Source: Oryzias latipes
Lineage: Eukaryota > Chordata > Actinopteri > Beloniformes > Adrianichthyidae
Assembly (NCBI RefSeq): GCF_002234675.1
Contig: NC_019859.2
Location: 759,740 to 823,739 of the forward strand
Direction: 5' to 3'
Length of the DNA stretch: 64,000 nt
Below the pieces are notes generated by a model. It searched no databases and was not told where the DNA came from. It saw only the letters and a list, made by a program, of their open reading frames with translations. The translations under genes and the position numbers were made by a program. Within the stretch, counting starts at the first letter, position 1. Every line of letters starts with the position of its first letter. Of the stretch, positions 1 through 15,646 are shown one piece after another.

Positions 1-483
1 AGTAAACGAAGTGGACAGTAAACACCGGGGGGGGGGTCACCCTGCAGCTCTGCAGCCGCCCCGTCCTGATCACGTGCCTTCTGTCTGCAGAACGATTCTT
101 CTCACTGTGGGGGGGTAGAACGCCGGTTCCTTCAGCTGATCTACGATCCAGTTCCACCAGGTTCAGTAACGTGCAGAACCGGTTCAGTCTGGAGGTTCTG
201 AACCGGTTTACCAGCAGAACAGGGTCATCCCGCAGAGGCTGCTTCCTTTGCTGCTCCAGAAACCTTCAGACGGACGGAACGACGTGTGACGTGTTTATGT
301 TCACGCAGACATGCGCAGGTTTGAGCGCGCTCACGAGGGTCCTTCATGACCCTTAAGGGGACTCACTAACAAGGGGCGGAGCTCCAGCTCTGACGCAGCT
401 TTCACGCCTGAAGACGGTGTTTTTGTGGAACACGTTGGATCTGTTTGGTTTTACCTGAAAAGTGCTTTTTTCTGCCAGTTTCA
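1..483. other. Intergenic sequence, nothing recognised
   Basis: No open frame here resembles a known protein, and no repeat boundary is visible apart from short homopolymers. It may be the flank or an intron of a gene lying to the left, but nothing in the sequence shows that. Confidence 0.4.
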
Positions 484-622
484 AACAGCTGCTTCCTGCT
501 TTTATTTTGACAGAAACAGCTGCTTCCTGCTTTTATTTTGACAGAAACAGCTGCTTCCTGCTTTTATTTTGACAGAAGCAGCTGCTTCCTGCTTTTATTT
601 TGACAGAAGCAGCTGCTTCCTG
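484..622. repeat. 31-bp tandem repeat, about 4.5 copies
   Basis: The unit is 31 bp, starting AACAGCTGCTTCCTGC and ending ATTTTGACAGA, repeated head to tail with one or two substitutions per copy. Each unit carries CAGCTG (E-box type), CTTCCTG (ETS core on the other strand) and TGACAG (MEIS/TGIF type). It lies about 2.9 kb upstream of the btbd3 start codon. The repeat is seen directly; any regulatory role is inference. Confidence 0.9.
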
Positions 623-783
623 TTGTGGAGCAGCATTGAAATCATCATTGAGTAAAAATGTATAAAATCTTTAAATGTTAAATGTATTTATTAATCAGGT
701 AAAAATGGTGAATTTTTGAGTTTTATCTGCCAGTAAAAGATTTAAGTGAGAAATTGTCTGTTTTTATTTGATTCACTCTAAAG

Positions 784-1551
784 CAGGGGTGTCAAACATA
801 CGGCCCGCGGGCCTTGTCCGGCCCGCCAGGTGGTTAAGTCTGGCCCACACATGAAGAGTAAAAATCATAAGGATGGTTAAAAAAGAAAGCAAGTTTCTAG
901 TCCATTCCTGTGGCAAGTTATGATTTTTTAAAGAAATAACCGAAATGCGCAATTCCGCCACTAGGGGAAGCATAGGAAAGGCAAAACAGGTGAAACAGCA
1001 AATCTCTGCACGTGCCAAAAGTGAAACCTAACCGCTCTGTGTCTGGGTAGGATGCACCTTGGTTCCCTATGAGCCTCACCGCTGTTATTTTGCTATGAGG
1101 ATGATCGACACCCTAATGACCAAAATGTTGTCAAAAAGTGAAGTGGAGTGAATAGATTTCCAGGAAAAATGGACAGTTTTTTTTTCTTTCATGAAGCTGA
1201 ATGCAAAACCTTCCATGCTTGTGATGTCATCAACAGGTTGCAGTGTTCAAAGAATATAACATTCAGCACCACGAAGACGCTCACCATAAAGAAAGGTTTC
1301 TGGATTGCTTCAGTGTCAGATGTAAAATATTCAGTCTGTATTAAATGGTTTTTTTTTAATTGAAATTAATTTTATTTTATATCCATTGGCCCCAAGTAAT
1401 TAGGCTACTATGTTGGTTGAGGCATTTTTTTCAAATTGAGTAAAACAAACGAAAACAAAGCTGTTATTTTGCTTTTATGTTATGGTCCGGCCCACTTGAT
1501 ATCAGAGGGGCTGAATGTGGCCCCCGAACCAAAATGAGTTTGACACCCCTG
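784..1551. mobile_element. Non-autonomous hAT-type transposon with 8-bp TSD
   Basis: The element starts CAGGGGTGTCAAAC and ends with the exact reverse complement GTTTGACACCCCTG. It is flanked on both sides by the identical octamer CTCTAAAG (776-783 and 1552-1559). CAGGG ends with an 8-bp target duplication are the hAT superfamily signature. The 768-bp interior carries terminal GGCCCGCC/GGCCC-rich segments common to fish and mammalian Charlie-like repeats, and has no intact transposase. It was probably mobilised in trans. Confidence 0.88.
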
Positions 1552-3020
1552 CTCTAAAGGTTTAAATGAAATAGAATTCTATAGAATCCTTCATGATTGA
1601 ATAAAGAAAAAGAAATTTGACATTTAAATAAATTAACTCAATTAAAATGATCTCAATCAACAAAAACAGCATAAAGGGGGTTTCAAACATTCAAGGTTAA
1701 ACTTAATCTTTTAGTGCTTTGATGTTTATCCACAAACAGTTCTGCATAAATAATGTAGAATAGTTAGAAGTTTGTCTTTTGCGTCCATCAGAAAAATGTG
1801 GTAAACGTCCCTTTGAGCTCTTAGCGCCAATAAGTGACAACAAGATGAAACAAGTAGATGTGTTAGAATAGACTAGAAAGGCCTTATTGTCATTAGGTGA
1901 CATTCAGGTACAGTTGTCCTCAATGTGGACGGTCAATACAGATAAATAAATAGAAGAACACCTTATTACCCAGGTAACCATTAAAGAAATGTGCAAAAAT
2001 CCCAGAGGAATGTGCCAGTTTCAGAAAAAGTAGCATTCAACGGAGTCCCAGCTCCGTCAGAGTTGTCCTTCAGAACGCTTCTGCCCCTGTTCAGGCAGCG
2101 GGGGGTAAAGATGGAGGGCATTAGAGGCAGAAGGCAGCCCATAGTATTCTGTGTTGGTCGTCTTTTGTTTCTATTGTACTTTTATTTATTTATATATATA
2201 TATAGTTTTTTATATTATATTTCGTTAGGTGTTTTCTTTGCACTGCAAATAGTAGCAGTGATAATAAAAGCACATCCATCCATCCATCCAGAGAAAATTC
2301 GATTTGTAAAGACTTTGAACAGAAGACTTTCCTGAGAGGTTCCATCACTCCTCCTAGTCCTGCTTTTCCATTTTACCAACTAACTTGTTCATTTTTTGTG
2401 AGCTGCTCAGCAGATACATTTTCCTGCTGGAGAATAATAAAGTCTTTTTCAGATCTATGGGATTTAGATTTGGAAAAATCCCGGATCCAATGGTATCTTA
2501 TTCCCCCCCAGTGAATGCTTTGTTTACTTCACACTACTTTCTGTGTCACTTTGATGTTTTTTGGATGTCTGTTTTCTTCGCTGCTGCTGACAAAAGTTTC
2601 CCCATCGTGGGATTAATAGTCTTTGATTACAGGCAACAATTCAGTCCTTTTTATTCCTTAAAATGCTATTTTTTAAATTTCTAGTTTTGGTTGCCCTAAA
2701 TCAAAGTTGTGAGCTAAACGGTTTGTTCCAGAAGATGATGTCAAGACGGTGTAATAACCTTGCTAACATAACATGGCTCTCTCTGACAAATGTTGTGAGA
2801 TTGAAAATTATTACACATTTTTCTGTAAAAAAACCCACACACAATTGCTAGAAAGCTGTTTTTTTTCTTCATAGATTAGATAAAAAAATAATTTATTTTA
2901 ACTTTAAAACTTTGGGGGATTCATTCTAATACGCAAACACAACACAGAAAGAGAAGAATGAAAAAAAATCCAAAATAAACACATCTTACTGCTGTTAAGG
3001 ACAATTAAAGTGGTGTAACG
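1552..3020. other. Intergenic sequence with old repeat remnants
   Basis: No gene is seen. The stretch from about 1866 to 2300 (rich in rate-type motifs such as CCTTATTGTCATT and ending in a short CATC repeat) and the segment near 2600 (TTTCCCCATCGTGGGATTAATA) look like the 3' tails of retroposed fish repeats. Family assignment needs a repeat library. Confidence 0.35.
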
Positions 3021-3508
3021 CTCACTTCTTTTACAATTACTATTTCCGCCGCGGAGCCGCTAGATGGCGCCTCTGAGCTGAACTCCAACAGACGAAGAAG
3101 AAATAGCGGATGCTGCACTCTGATTGGCTGTCAGGATTCCGGCTCTTCGTAAACAAATGGCTGCTGCTCGTCTGAACTTGACAAACTTGAAACTCCTTCG
3201 ACCAGAAGGATCGCCGAGCCCAAAGTCTCCAGAGTGACTCAGCGGTTCGTTCGCGGTTCCTCATCCACACCAAGAACGTTGACCGGAAACAGCAGCCAAA
3301 CTTCTCACCGCTTAGCCCCCAGGCTAGCATCAGGCGCTAAAGGAGCGGCTAACACTTTACATTTTAGTGCTGAAGCGCGTGCACGCTCCCTGCGTGAATG
3401 CGCTCCTCTTCGCGCGGTTGCTCTGCTCCTGAGTCCCGCAGCCTTTGCCGCTCCGTCCCCGCAGAGCAGAGGCTGCCATGAGCCGGTCTGCGGCCTGACC
3501 GGAGGACC
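3021..3508 (+). promoter_or_regulatory. btbd3: Probable btbd3 promoter and 5' UTR (CpG-rich)
   Basis: The sequence changes from AT-rich to GC- and CpG-rich at about 3045 and stays so into the first coding exon. This is the pattern expected of a vertebrate CpG-island promoter. No TATA box is obvious. The transcription start cannot be placed from sequence alone, so the boundaries are approximate. Confidence 0.45.
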
Positions 3509-5680
3509 ATGGCTGCGGACCTGCTGTTCGGGAAGAAGCCGCCGTCCTCCACCGGAACCACCGCCGCCGTGCAGCGGTACCAGCAGCAGAACGTCACCAA
3601 CAACAACACGTCCGCCGCGCAGAGCTGCGGGAGCTGGCAGGGCCTGTACCCCACCATCCGCGAGAGGTGAGGGGGCGGGGCTAGAGCAGGGCGCCACAGG
3701 TAACCACGCCCACTCCAGAAAGACAAGGCAGCTGGAGGAGAGACGGGTTCACACCCAAAAAGTGAAGGCTACACCGGCCACGCGCGCGCACCCACACACC
3801 AATACACACACCAGCACAAAGAAATACACAAGTTCTCTGTGTGGAGGAGATGAGGAGGAGGAGATGAGGAGATGAGGAGGAGATGAGGAGGTGATGAGGA
3901 GGAGATGAGGAGGTGATGAGGAGGAGATGAGGAGGTGATGAGGAGGAGATGAGGAGGAGATGAGGAGGTGATGAGGAGGAGATGAGGAGGAGATGAGGAG
4001 GAGATGAGGAGGTGATGAGGAGGTGATGAGGAGATGAGGAGGAGATGAGGAGGTGATGAGGAGGTGATGAGGAGGAGATGAGGAGGAGATGAGGAGGAGA
4101 TGAGGAGGTGATGAGGAGATGAGGAGGAGATGAGGAGGTGATGAGGAGGAGATGAGGAGGTGATGAGGAGATGAGGAGGAGATGAGGAGATGATGAGGAG
4201 GAGGTGTTTGTGTTCAGGAGCCTCAGCTGTGATGCTTCTGTCTGCAGGAACTCCGTCATGTTCAACAACGAAATGATGGCCGATGTTCACTTTGTGGTCG
4301 GACCACCGGGCGGGACTCAGCGGGTTCCAGGACACAAGGTAACCCCCCCCCCCCAATGGTCTGCAGGTTCTGATGAAAACTGAGACGGGTCTGATGCTGA
4401 CGGTTGAGGATCTCCTGGTTCCCCGTGAGCTTCACCTCCTGTTTCTCCTCCTCGGCAGTACGTTCTGGCCGTCGGCAGCTCCGTGTTCCACGCCATGTTC
4501 TACGGAGAACTGGCCGAGGACCAGGAGGAGATCCGGATCCCTGACGTGGAGCCGCCGTCCTTCCTGGCCATGCTGAAGTAGGTTTGTGTGGCGATGACGT
4601 CACGGTAAGCTCCGCCCCTCAGCTGACGGCGGTTTTCGGCCCTGCAGGTACATCTACTGCGACGAGATCGACCTCTGTGCCGACACGGTTCTCGCCACCC
4701 TCTACGCTGCCAAGAAGTACATCGTGCCCCACCTGGCGCGCGCCTGCGTCAGCTTCCTGGAGACCAGCCTGAGCGCCAGGAACGCCTGCGTGCTGCTGTC
4801 GCAGAGCTGCCTGTTCGAGGAGCCCGACCTGACGCAGCGCTGCTGGGAGGTGATCGACGCGCAGGCCGAGCTGGCGCTGCGCTCCGAGGGCTTCTGCGAC
4901 ATCGACGCGCAGACGCTGGAGAGCATCCTGCTGCGCGAGACGCTCAACGCCAAGGAGATGGTGGTGTTCGAGGCGGCGCTGAACTGGGCCGAGGCCGAGT
5001 GCCAGCGGCGCGAGCTCCCGCCCACCATCGAGAACAAGCGGCTGGTTCTGGACAAGGCCATCTACCTGATCCGCATCCCCACCATGGCTCTGGAGGACTT
5101 CGCCAACGGGGCGGCGCAGTCCGGCGTGCTGACGCTCACCGAGACCAACGACATCTTCCTGTGGTACACGGCCTCCAACAAGCCGGAGCTGCTGTTCTGC
5201 TCCAAACCCCGCAAAGGCCTGGCGCCGCAGCGCTGCCACCGCTTCCAGTCCTGCGCCTACCGCAGCAACCAGTGGCGGTACCGCGGCCGCTGCGACAGCA
5301 TCCAGTTCGCCGTGGACAAGCGCATCTTCATCGCCGGCTTCGGCCTGTACGGCTCCAGCTGCGGCTCCGCCGAGTACAGCGCCAAGATCGAGCTGAAGCG
5401 GCAGGGCGTGGCCATGGCCCAGCGGGTCATCAAGTACTTCTCGGACGGCTCCAGCAGCACCTTCCCCGTCTGGTTCGACTACCCGGTCCAGATCGAGCCG
5501 GACACCTTCTACACGGCCAGCGTGGTTCTGGACGGAAACGAGCTGAGCTACTTCGGCCAGGAGGGCATGACGGAGGTGCAGTGCGGCAAGGTCACCTTCC
5601 AGTTCCAGTGCTCCTCGGACAGCACCAACGGCACCGGGGTGCAGGGGGGGCAAATCCCCGAGCTCATCTTCTATGCCTGA
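3509..5680 (+). CDS. btbd3: BTB/POZ domain-containing protein 3 (BTBD3-like)
   Basis: Coding exons are 3509-3666, 4248-4338, 4459-4577 and 4648-5680. All junctions are GT..AG and in phase, giving 466 residues. The N-terminus (MAADLLFGKKPPS, then an NNN-rich linker and GLYPTIRER) is BTBD3-like. A BTB/POZ domain follows (about 56-160, with MADVHFVVGPPGGTQ and HKYVLAVGSSVFHAMFYGE). Next come a BACK domain (about 170-275) and a PHR-type beta-sandwich (about 314-464, QRCHRFQSCAYRSNQWRYRG) ending GGQIPELIFYA. BTBD3 and BTBD6 are paralogues; ELAED, KYIYCDEIDL and WFDYPVQIEPDTFY fit BTBD3 better. Mammalian BTBD3 directs dendrite orientation toward active axons, and the family binds Cul3. The chosen ATG matches the short BTBD3 isoform; an upstream exon for a longer N-terminus was not found. 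The third position of codons is very GC-rich in exon 4. Confidence 0.93.
3844..4203 (+). repeat. Purine-only minisatellite in btbd3 intron 1
   Basis: About 360 bp of GATGAGGAG-based units (GAGGAGATGAGG and GAGGTGATGAGG alternating irregularly) fill most of the 581-bp intron 1. On the gene's sense strand the array is G- and A-rich with only T interruptions. It starts 177 bp downstream of the exon 1 donor and ends about 45 bp upstream of the exon 2 acceptor. The opposite strand reads as low-complexity ORFs of Ser/Pro/His/Leu, which are artefacts. Confidence 0.95.
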
Positions 5681-6310
5681 GGCGGGCGGGGGGGCCGGGG
5701 CGCTGTAAACTCACTGCTGAGCAGGGGAGGCGTCACCCTTTGAGGGGTACCTGCTCCGCTGTTGGCTGAAGGTTCTGGATCAGAACCGGCTCCCCCTGCT
5801 CCCCCGGGTGCCTCCTCCTCAGCGGCAGGGAGACGGGGCTGGAGCAGATCTCCCTATGAGAGCCTGGAGTTGCCATGGTGACCTGTCAGGCCAGCAGGTC
5901 AGGAGCTGCCGTGACGTTTGGTCCTCTGAAAGATTGTCATCAGTTTGTTGCCTTAAAAACTTTTTGTTTTTCCTGTGTGTGAGGCGTTTCCATGACAACA
6001 TTCCTGCCATTTCCCACGTCTGCTGTGATGTCAAACTAGGATTTTTACTGAAAGGTTCACTCCTCAGTGTGCTTTTATTTTGAAGGCTGGTGTCCTGCCT
6101 TCGGTTGTCGTACGCGTCTCCGTTTAACCTCCGTCCATCACTGCCGGTTCCCGCCGTGTTGCGGTGAGTCGGCGGCCTTCTCGCCGTTTAGCACAAACGG
6201 AGATGAAGGCTCTTTTGGTTTTGCTGGCTGTGACGTCACATTTCCATCTTTTATGAATGAAGTTGTTTTTCTATCTCAGTGGGAGTTTGGTAATAAAACA
6301 CGTCTGTAGA
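5681..6310 (+). other. btbd3: btbd3 3' UTR with polyadenylation signal
   Basis: After the TGA at 5678-5680 no coding sequence continues. The first good polyadenylation signal on the gene's strand is AATAAA at 6292-6297, followed by a T/G-rich stretch. The 3' UTR would be about 630 bp. A distal alternative site cannot be excluded. Confidence 0.6.
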
Positions 6311-7292
6311 AAACACTTGTCGTTTTGGAGGAAAGTCTTTACATTTCTGGTTTTAATTTTCACTCATTTTCACCTCATGCTTAGATTTCTTTTGTCTTTT
6401 CTAAATTAATTTTATGACGCGCGTTCACGCAGCTCCATGTAGCAGATTCATGGAAAACATAGGAAACGCTGACCCGTTACATCAGAAAAACTAATGAAGG
6501 AATATTATTTGGGGGGGTTTGAAGACGATTGATTTAGAATCAATGGTTGGAACTTTTAAAATAAAATGTTCAAAGACTTTATGGCTAATCCTGACTCATT
6601 CTGGTTTCATTTTGTGTGACTTTGACATTTCCAAACTTCCTATTAATAGTTAAGAATTTCACAGACAAGTACTTTTCCAGTGGGAAATGACATGTAGTCC
6701 TAGTTTTAGCCTCACTGCGCCCCCCAGTGGAACAACAGAGTAATGACCACAAACAGGAAGACAATGTTTCATCAGAATTGGTTTGACCTCAAGATGTTCT
6801 TGAACCGGACGGTGAAATTCTTCAATTAAGACACTTCATAAGAAAATATGATGTTTAATGTTCAACCAAGGAATTTCAGGAAACCTGCAGAGTAATTCCA
6901 ATTGCTTTAATACATTTAATAATAAAATACAATATTGTCTTCCAATGTTCAAGTTAAACTACCAAATTCAGTAATAAGTGAAACAAAACTTACTGAAAAT
7001 ATGTGATAATAAACATCTAAACAAATCCATTACAGGTCAATTATACCAGGACTTTAACAGAGAAGTGAAACATAAAATAACTGAGACACCTGTCAGTCAC
7101 ATCAGGTGCTCAACATGGACATTCATCAAATGACCCGTAGTCCCCAAGATGAAAGAAATGCAGTTCAGAATGAGAAACAATGATTATCCATCAGCAGAGA
7201 CGCTGAGGAGAAGATTTGAGGTTGATCCGTGTGATTTCTGTCATACAGAAACAACCAGAAACGTTCCTTCATGTCAGAGATCCAAAGATTCT
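6311..7292. other. Intergenic AT-rich sequence, nothing recognised
   Basis: The sequence is AT-rich with no ORF resembling a protein and no clear repeat ends. Confidence 0.4.
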
Positions 7293-8728
7293 AGGGGGGT
7301 CTTCCAGAAAGCAGGTTCTGCTAGCTCCCACGGTAAGTTTGAGGCTAAGGAAGTTGATAACCTCAGATTTCTGTTCCAGAAATGGAGGTATGTTTCAGGG
7401 TAGGTCAAGTTGCCATAGCAACTCATGCTCTGAACATAACCTGGTCTGGAGCAGGTTTAGTTGAAGGTTAGTTTGTTTACAGAGAGGTGAACCAGCATGG
7501 CGTGTCCATTTGAAGATGATTTAGTGGATGAAGAAGCTCAGATAATACTTTTTCCACCGTGAGAGGCTGATAAGACCACATATGGATGTTGGAAAGAGAA
7601 ACTTTATACTTTGATCTAACTTAATTATTTAATTCAGTTAAGATAAATCATTTTTTAGGTCACCTTAAAAATAAAATGTAGTTTTCAGACAGTTATTTTC
7701 CTTTTATTCAAATTAATTCATTTAAGTAGGTGTAACTTTGGTCCTGCTGTTAGATCGGCACCGCAAGGGATTGTGGGATATCATTCCCTTTGCCTGTCTG
7801 GACGGATTTGGGTTTAAGTGTGGCTTTGTGACCAAATGTGTTTAGTTGTTTAGCTGTTTTACTGTGTTTTGCCGAGTTATTTTGTCCTACTATGCTTACG
7901 TCTCTGCACCATGAGTGAGAGTGAAGGATAGATGATGACTTTTTATAGCACTCCTACTATTTTTGACTGTAATCATAATGACGGAGAATTCTTTAATAAG
8001 TTTTTGCACTCCGTTCATTTTCCCCCCGTCCTTTTAATTGTGATAAAAATGAGCATATCTGCCGGCTCAAACGTGGACCTATGAGAGTTCAAGAATCATA
8101 ATTATTTAAGATGGAAAAAAGATTAATTGAATTGGAGGAATGTGGCATTTAGTTAAATAAATATGTTAATTTTAGTTGTAAAAAAAAATACTGAGTTTTA
8201 TAGACCTAAGAAATTAGGTTGAATAAATTTAACTCAATTATTTGTTACCAATAGAAGTAATTCTTTTAAGGTGGCAAAATTGGATAATTTATATATATTT
8301 ATATATATATCCGTCACAATGAAAATGGAAATAAGATCAGAAACTTGTGCGTTTACTTTGTTGTTTTTCTCCAAGCAGAAACTCTTTCTTTTGCTGATGA
8401 TGCAGCCGTGTTACTTTATTGATGGTCATATAATCTTCATACGCCGTCATTAAAATCTCAGACTCCGTCTGAAGTATAGCGCTCTCTCTTTTTTTTTTCC
8501 ACGCGTTTCCATGGTGACTCCAGAAATCTGTGATCCATTGAGAATGTCTTTATGTACCTGCTGTGCACGTGCATTAACCCAGGGTTACCAAGTGGAGCGT
8601 AATTACGCCAACTCATATCCGGTCTTTAGGAACCAACATACCCAGAGTAAACAAGTTCAGGCGGATTTCAGCCAGAGTTCAGGGTTAAAGTCAGGCTAGT
8701 TTAAACAAGATTCCTGGAATACCCCCCT
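7293..8728. mobile_element. Harbinger-derived element, copy A
   Basis: The left end (GGGGGGTCTTCCAGAAAGCAGG) is imperfectly mirrored by the right end (CCTGGAATACCCCCC). At 7497 a short frame reads MACPFEDDLVDEEAQI, the typical beginning of a PIF/Harbinger (HARBI1-like) transposase, and then breaks. The right part matches the start of the Myb-like gene of the third, better-preserved relative (see 46643-48115). Copy B at 22678-23925 is similar throughout. The element is an internally deleted, non-autonomous Harbinger derivative. Confidence 0.75.
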
Positions 8729-8745
8729 GGATCAGTAGGAAAATG

Positions 8746-9300
8746 AACAACATCCAATAATGATCAACATCCAATAATCAACATCCCATAATAATCATCA
8801 TCCAATAATGATCAACATCCCATAATAATAATCATCCCATAATAATCAACATCCCATAATAATAATCATCCAATAATGATCAACATCCCATAATAATCAT
8901 CCAATAATAATCAACATCCCATAATAATCATCCAATAATGATCAACATCCCATAATAATCATCCAATAATAATCAACATCCCATAATAATCATCCAATAA
9001 TAATCAACATCCCATAATAATCACCCAATAATAATCATCATCCAATAATGATCAACATCCCATAATAATCATCCAATAATAATCAACATCCCATAATAAT
9101 CATCCAATAATAATCAACATCCCATAATAATCACCCAATAATAATCATCATCCAATAATGATCAACATCCCATAATCATCATCCAATAATAATCAACATC
9201 CCATAATAATAATCATCCAATAATAATAATCACCCAATAATGATCATCATCCCATAATAATCATCCAATAATGAACAACATCCCATAATAATCATCATCA
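8746..9300. repeat. AT-rich minisatellite (AACATCCCATAATAATC units)
   Basis: About 555 bp of alternating AATAATCATCC, AATAATGATC and AACATCCCAT blocks directly abut the right end of Harbinger copy A. Unit length varies and the array has blocks duplicated at about 60 and 120 bp. Confidence 0.92.
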
Positions 9301-9798
9301 ATTCCCAGAATAACATATTCTGTTCTCTAACAGTAAATTATCTACAGAAATAACAACTTTAGTGAAAATCTTCCTGATTTTAGGAAAATATCATTTTCCT
9401 CCAAAAATGGAGCAAAGATGGTCTGAATGTTGTGTTTCTAAAATGAAGTCAGATTCTATTGATCCTCATGAACTCAAATCTTTCTTGATGACATCGATCT
9501 GCTCCAGAATAGTTCCTGATCCAGATGACCTGGAAATGGAACTTATGCTGAGAGATTTCTCTGTTTTCTACATGGAGACATGTGTTTCTGTGGAGATCTG
9601 CGCCTCACGTCACTGTCTGCTTCATGTCTGCCACACTTTGGAAACATTACATTTCTATTGAAAATGAAGAAGAAGAAAAAGGAAACAGTATTTTGTCCCT
9701 CCGTGCCTCCCATAGGGTATTTGCTTTCTTAACCGGAAGTGACGTATGTTTATGCTCGAAGTCCAAACAGCGCAGGAACGTGGTGGTTCGGTTCCGTC
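9301..9798 (+). other. acaa1: acaa1 upstream region
   Basis: No gene is recognised here. The last roughly 100 bp before the acaa1 ATG become GC-rich and probably hold the promoter and 5' UTR. No TATA box is convincing. Confidence 0.35.
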
Positions 9799-14779
<4,981 letters not shown>

Positions 14780-14925
14780 CTGCAAACGGCTTCCTGACCG
14801 CCAGGAGAACGGTTCCTCACGGTTCCTCGTCTGGTCCTAGAACATGGAACCTTCTGGCAGGAGATCCACCGGCTCCTCCTGCTCGGTTATCAATATCATT
14901 TTGAATAAAATTTTATTCGTTTCAG
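14780..14925 (+). other. acaa1: acaa1 3' UTR with polyadenylation signal
   Basis: AATAAA occurs at 14904-14909, 125 bp after the stop codon, followed by a T-rich stretch. This gives a short 3' UTR. Confidence 0.75.
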
Positions 14926-15646
14926 TTTTTGCCATCAGTGTTTAAAAAGTTCTGTCTCTTCTGAGAGGAGCTGACAGAAATGAGAGAACCACAGAGAACG
15001 ATTTGCAAGGAACACACAGAACAGGTTGGTGTTGGCGGATCGTGCTGCCCAACGGTGGGGGTAACTTAGGCAGACAGAGTAATCCTGAAGGGACAGTCAT
15101 TCAAAATCTGACTCACTCCTGAATCTCTACCAGAACTCAGGGAAAGAAAATCTTGGGGTTTTTTCGGTCATTTGGAATTCAGGCCTTGAAAATGAAAATC
15201 CCTTCTGCAATTTAGAATTCAATATTTAAAAAGGACATTTCAATCCGTGGTTTTTAAAGTACCTTAAAATCTATGACACTGTAAGATGCTGTTTTAGGGT
15301 CAGAATTCAAAGGAAATTGTAAAACAGCGCCCCCTGGTGTCTGCATTTTCGTAGCATGAAATGCAAACTGTCAGACGGTCATCAGGGCGGGGCCACCCAC
15401 CTTCCGAAATTCTCTAAATCCAGCCTCCAACTTCCTCCTTGAGATGTCACTATGGGTCACAGGGTAGATAAACGCAGAGGATGGAGCAGCGTTCCTCCTC
15501 TCAGCTCCAAACACGTCTGTAGTAGAAACCAAAGATGTTTCTGTCTCCAATGCGTCACATGATGAGGTTCATGCTGAAGCAGAATGCTGGACGTTTACGT
15601 ACTGAAGAAATGTAAGTTTTCTGTCTTATTTTTATTATGTTGAAGT
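14926..15646. repeat. Intergenic sequence with a dispersed repeat
   Basis: No gene is seen. The part from about 15255 to 15440 (TAAAGTACCTTAAAATC ... CATCAGGGCGGGGCCA ... CAACTTCCT) is clearly related to 60350-60540 in the same orientation, so it is an interspersed repeat of unknown family. Confidence 0.55.

Noticed and set aside
3234-3875. 213-codon plus-strand frame spanning btbd3 exon 1
   Set aside because: It is out of phase with the conserved MAADLLFGKK frame and runs through the exon 1 donor into the repeat.
4619-5653. 344-codon minus-strand frame over btbd3 exon 4
   Set aside because: It is the antisense shadow of a GC-rich exon; the plus strand encodes the conserved BTBD3 protein.
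8746-9300. Possible CRISPR-like alternation of repeat and spacer
   Set aside because: Spacers are variants of the same AT-rich words and unit length is irregular; the context is a vertebrate genome.
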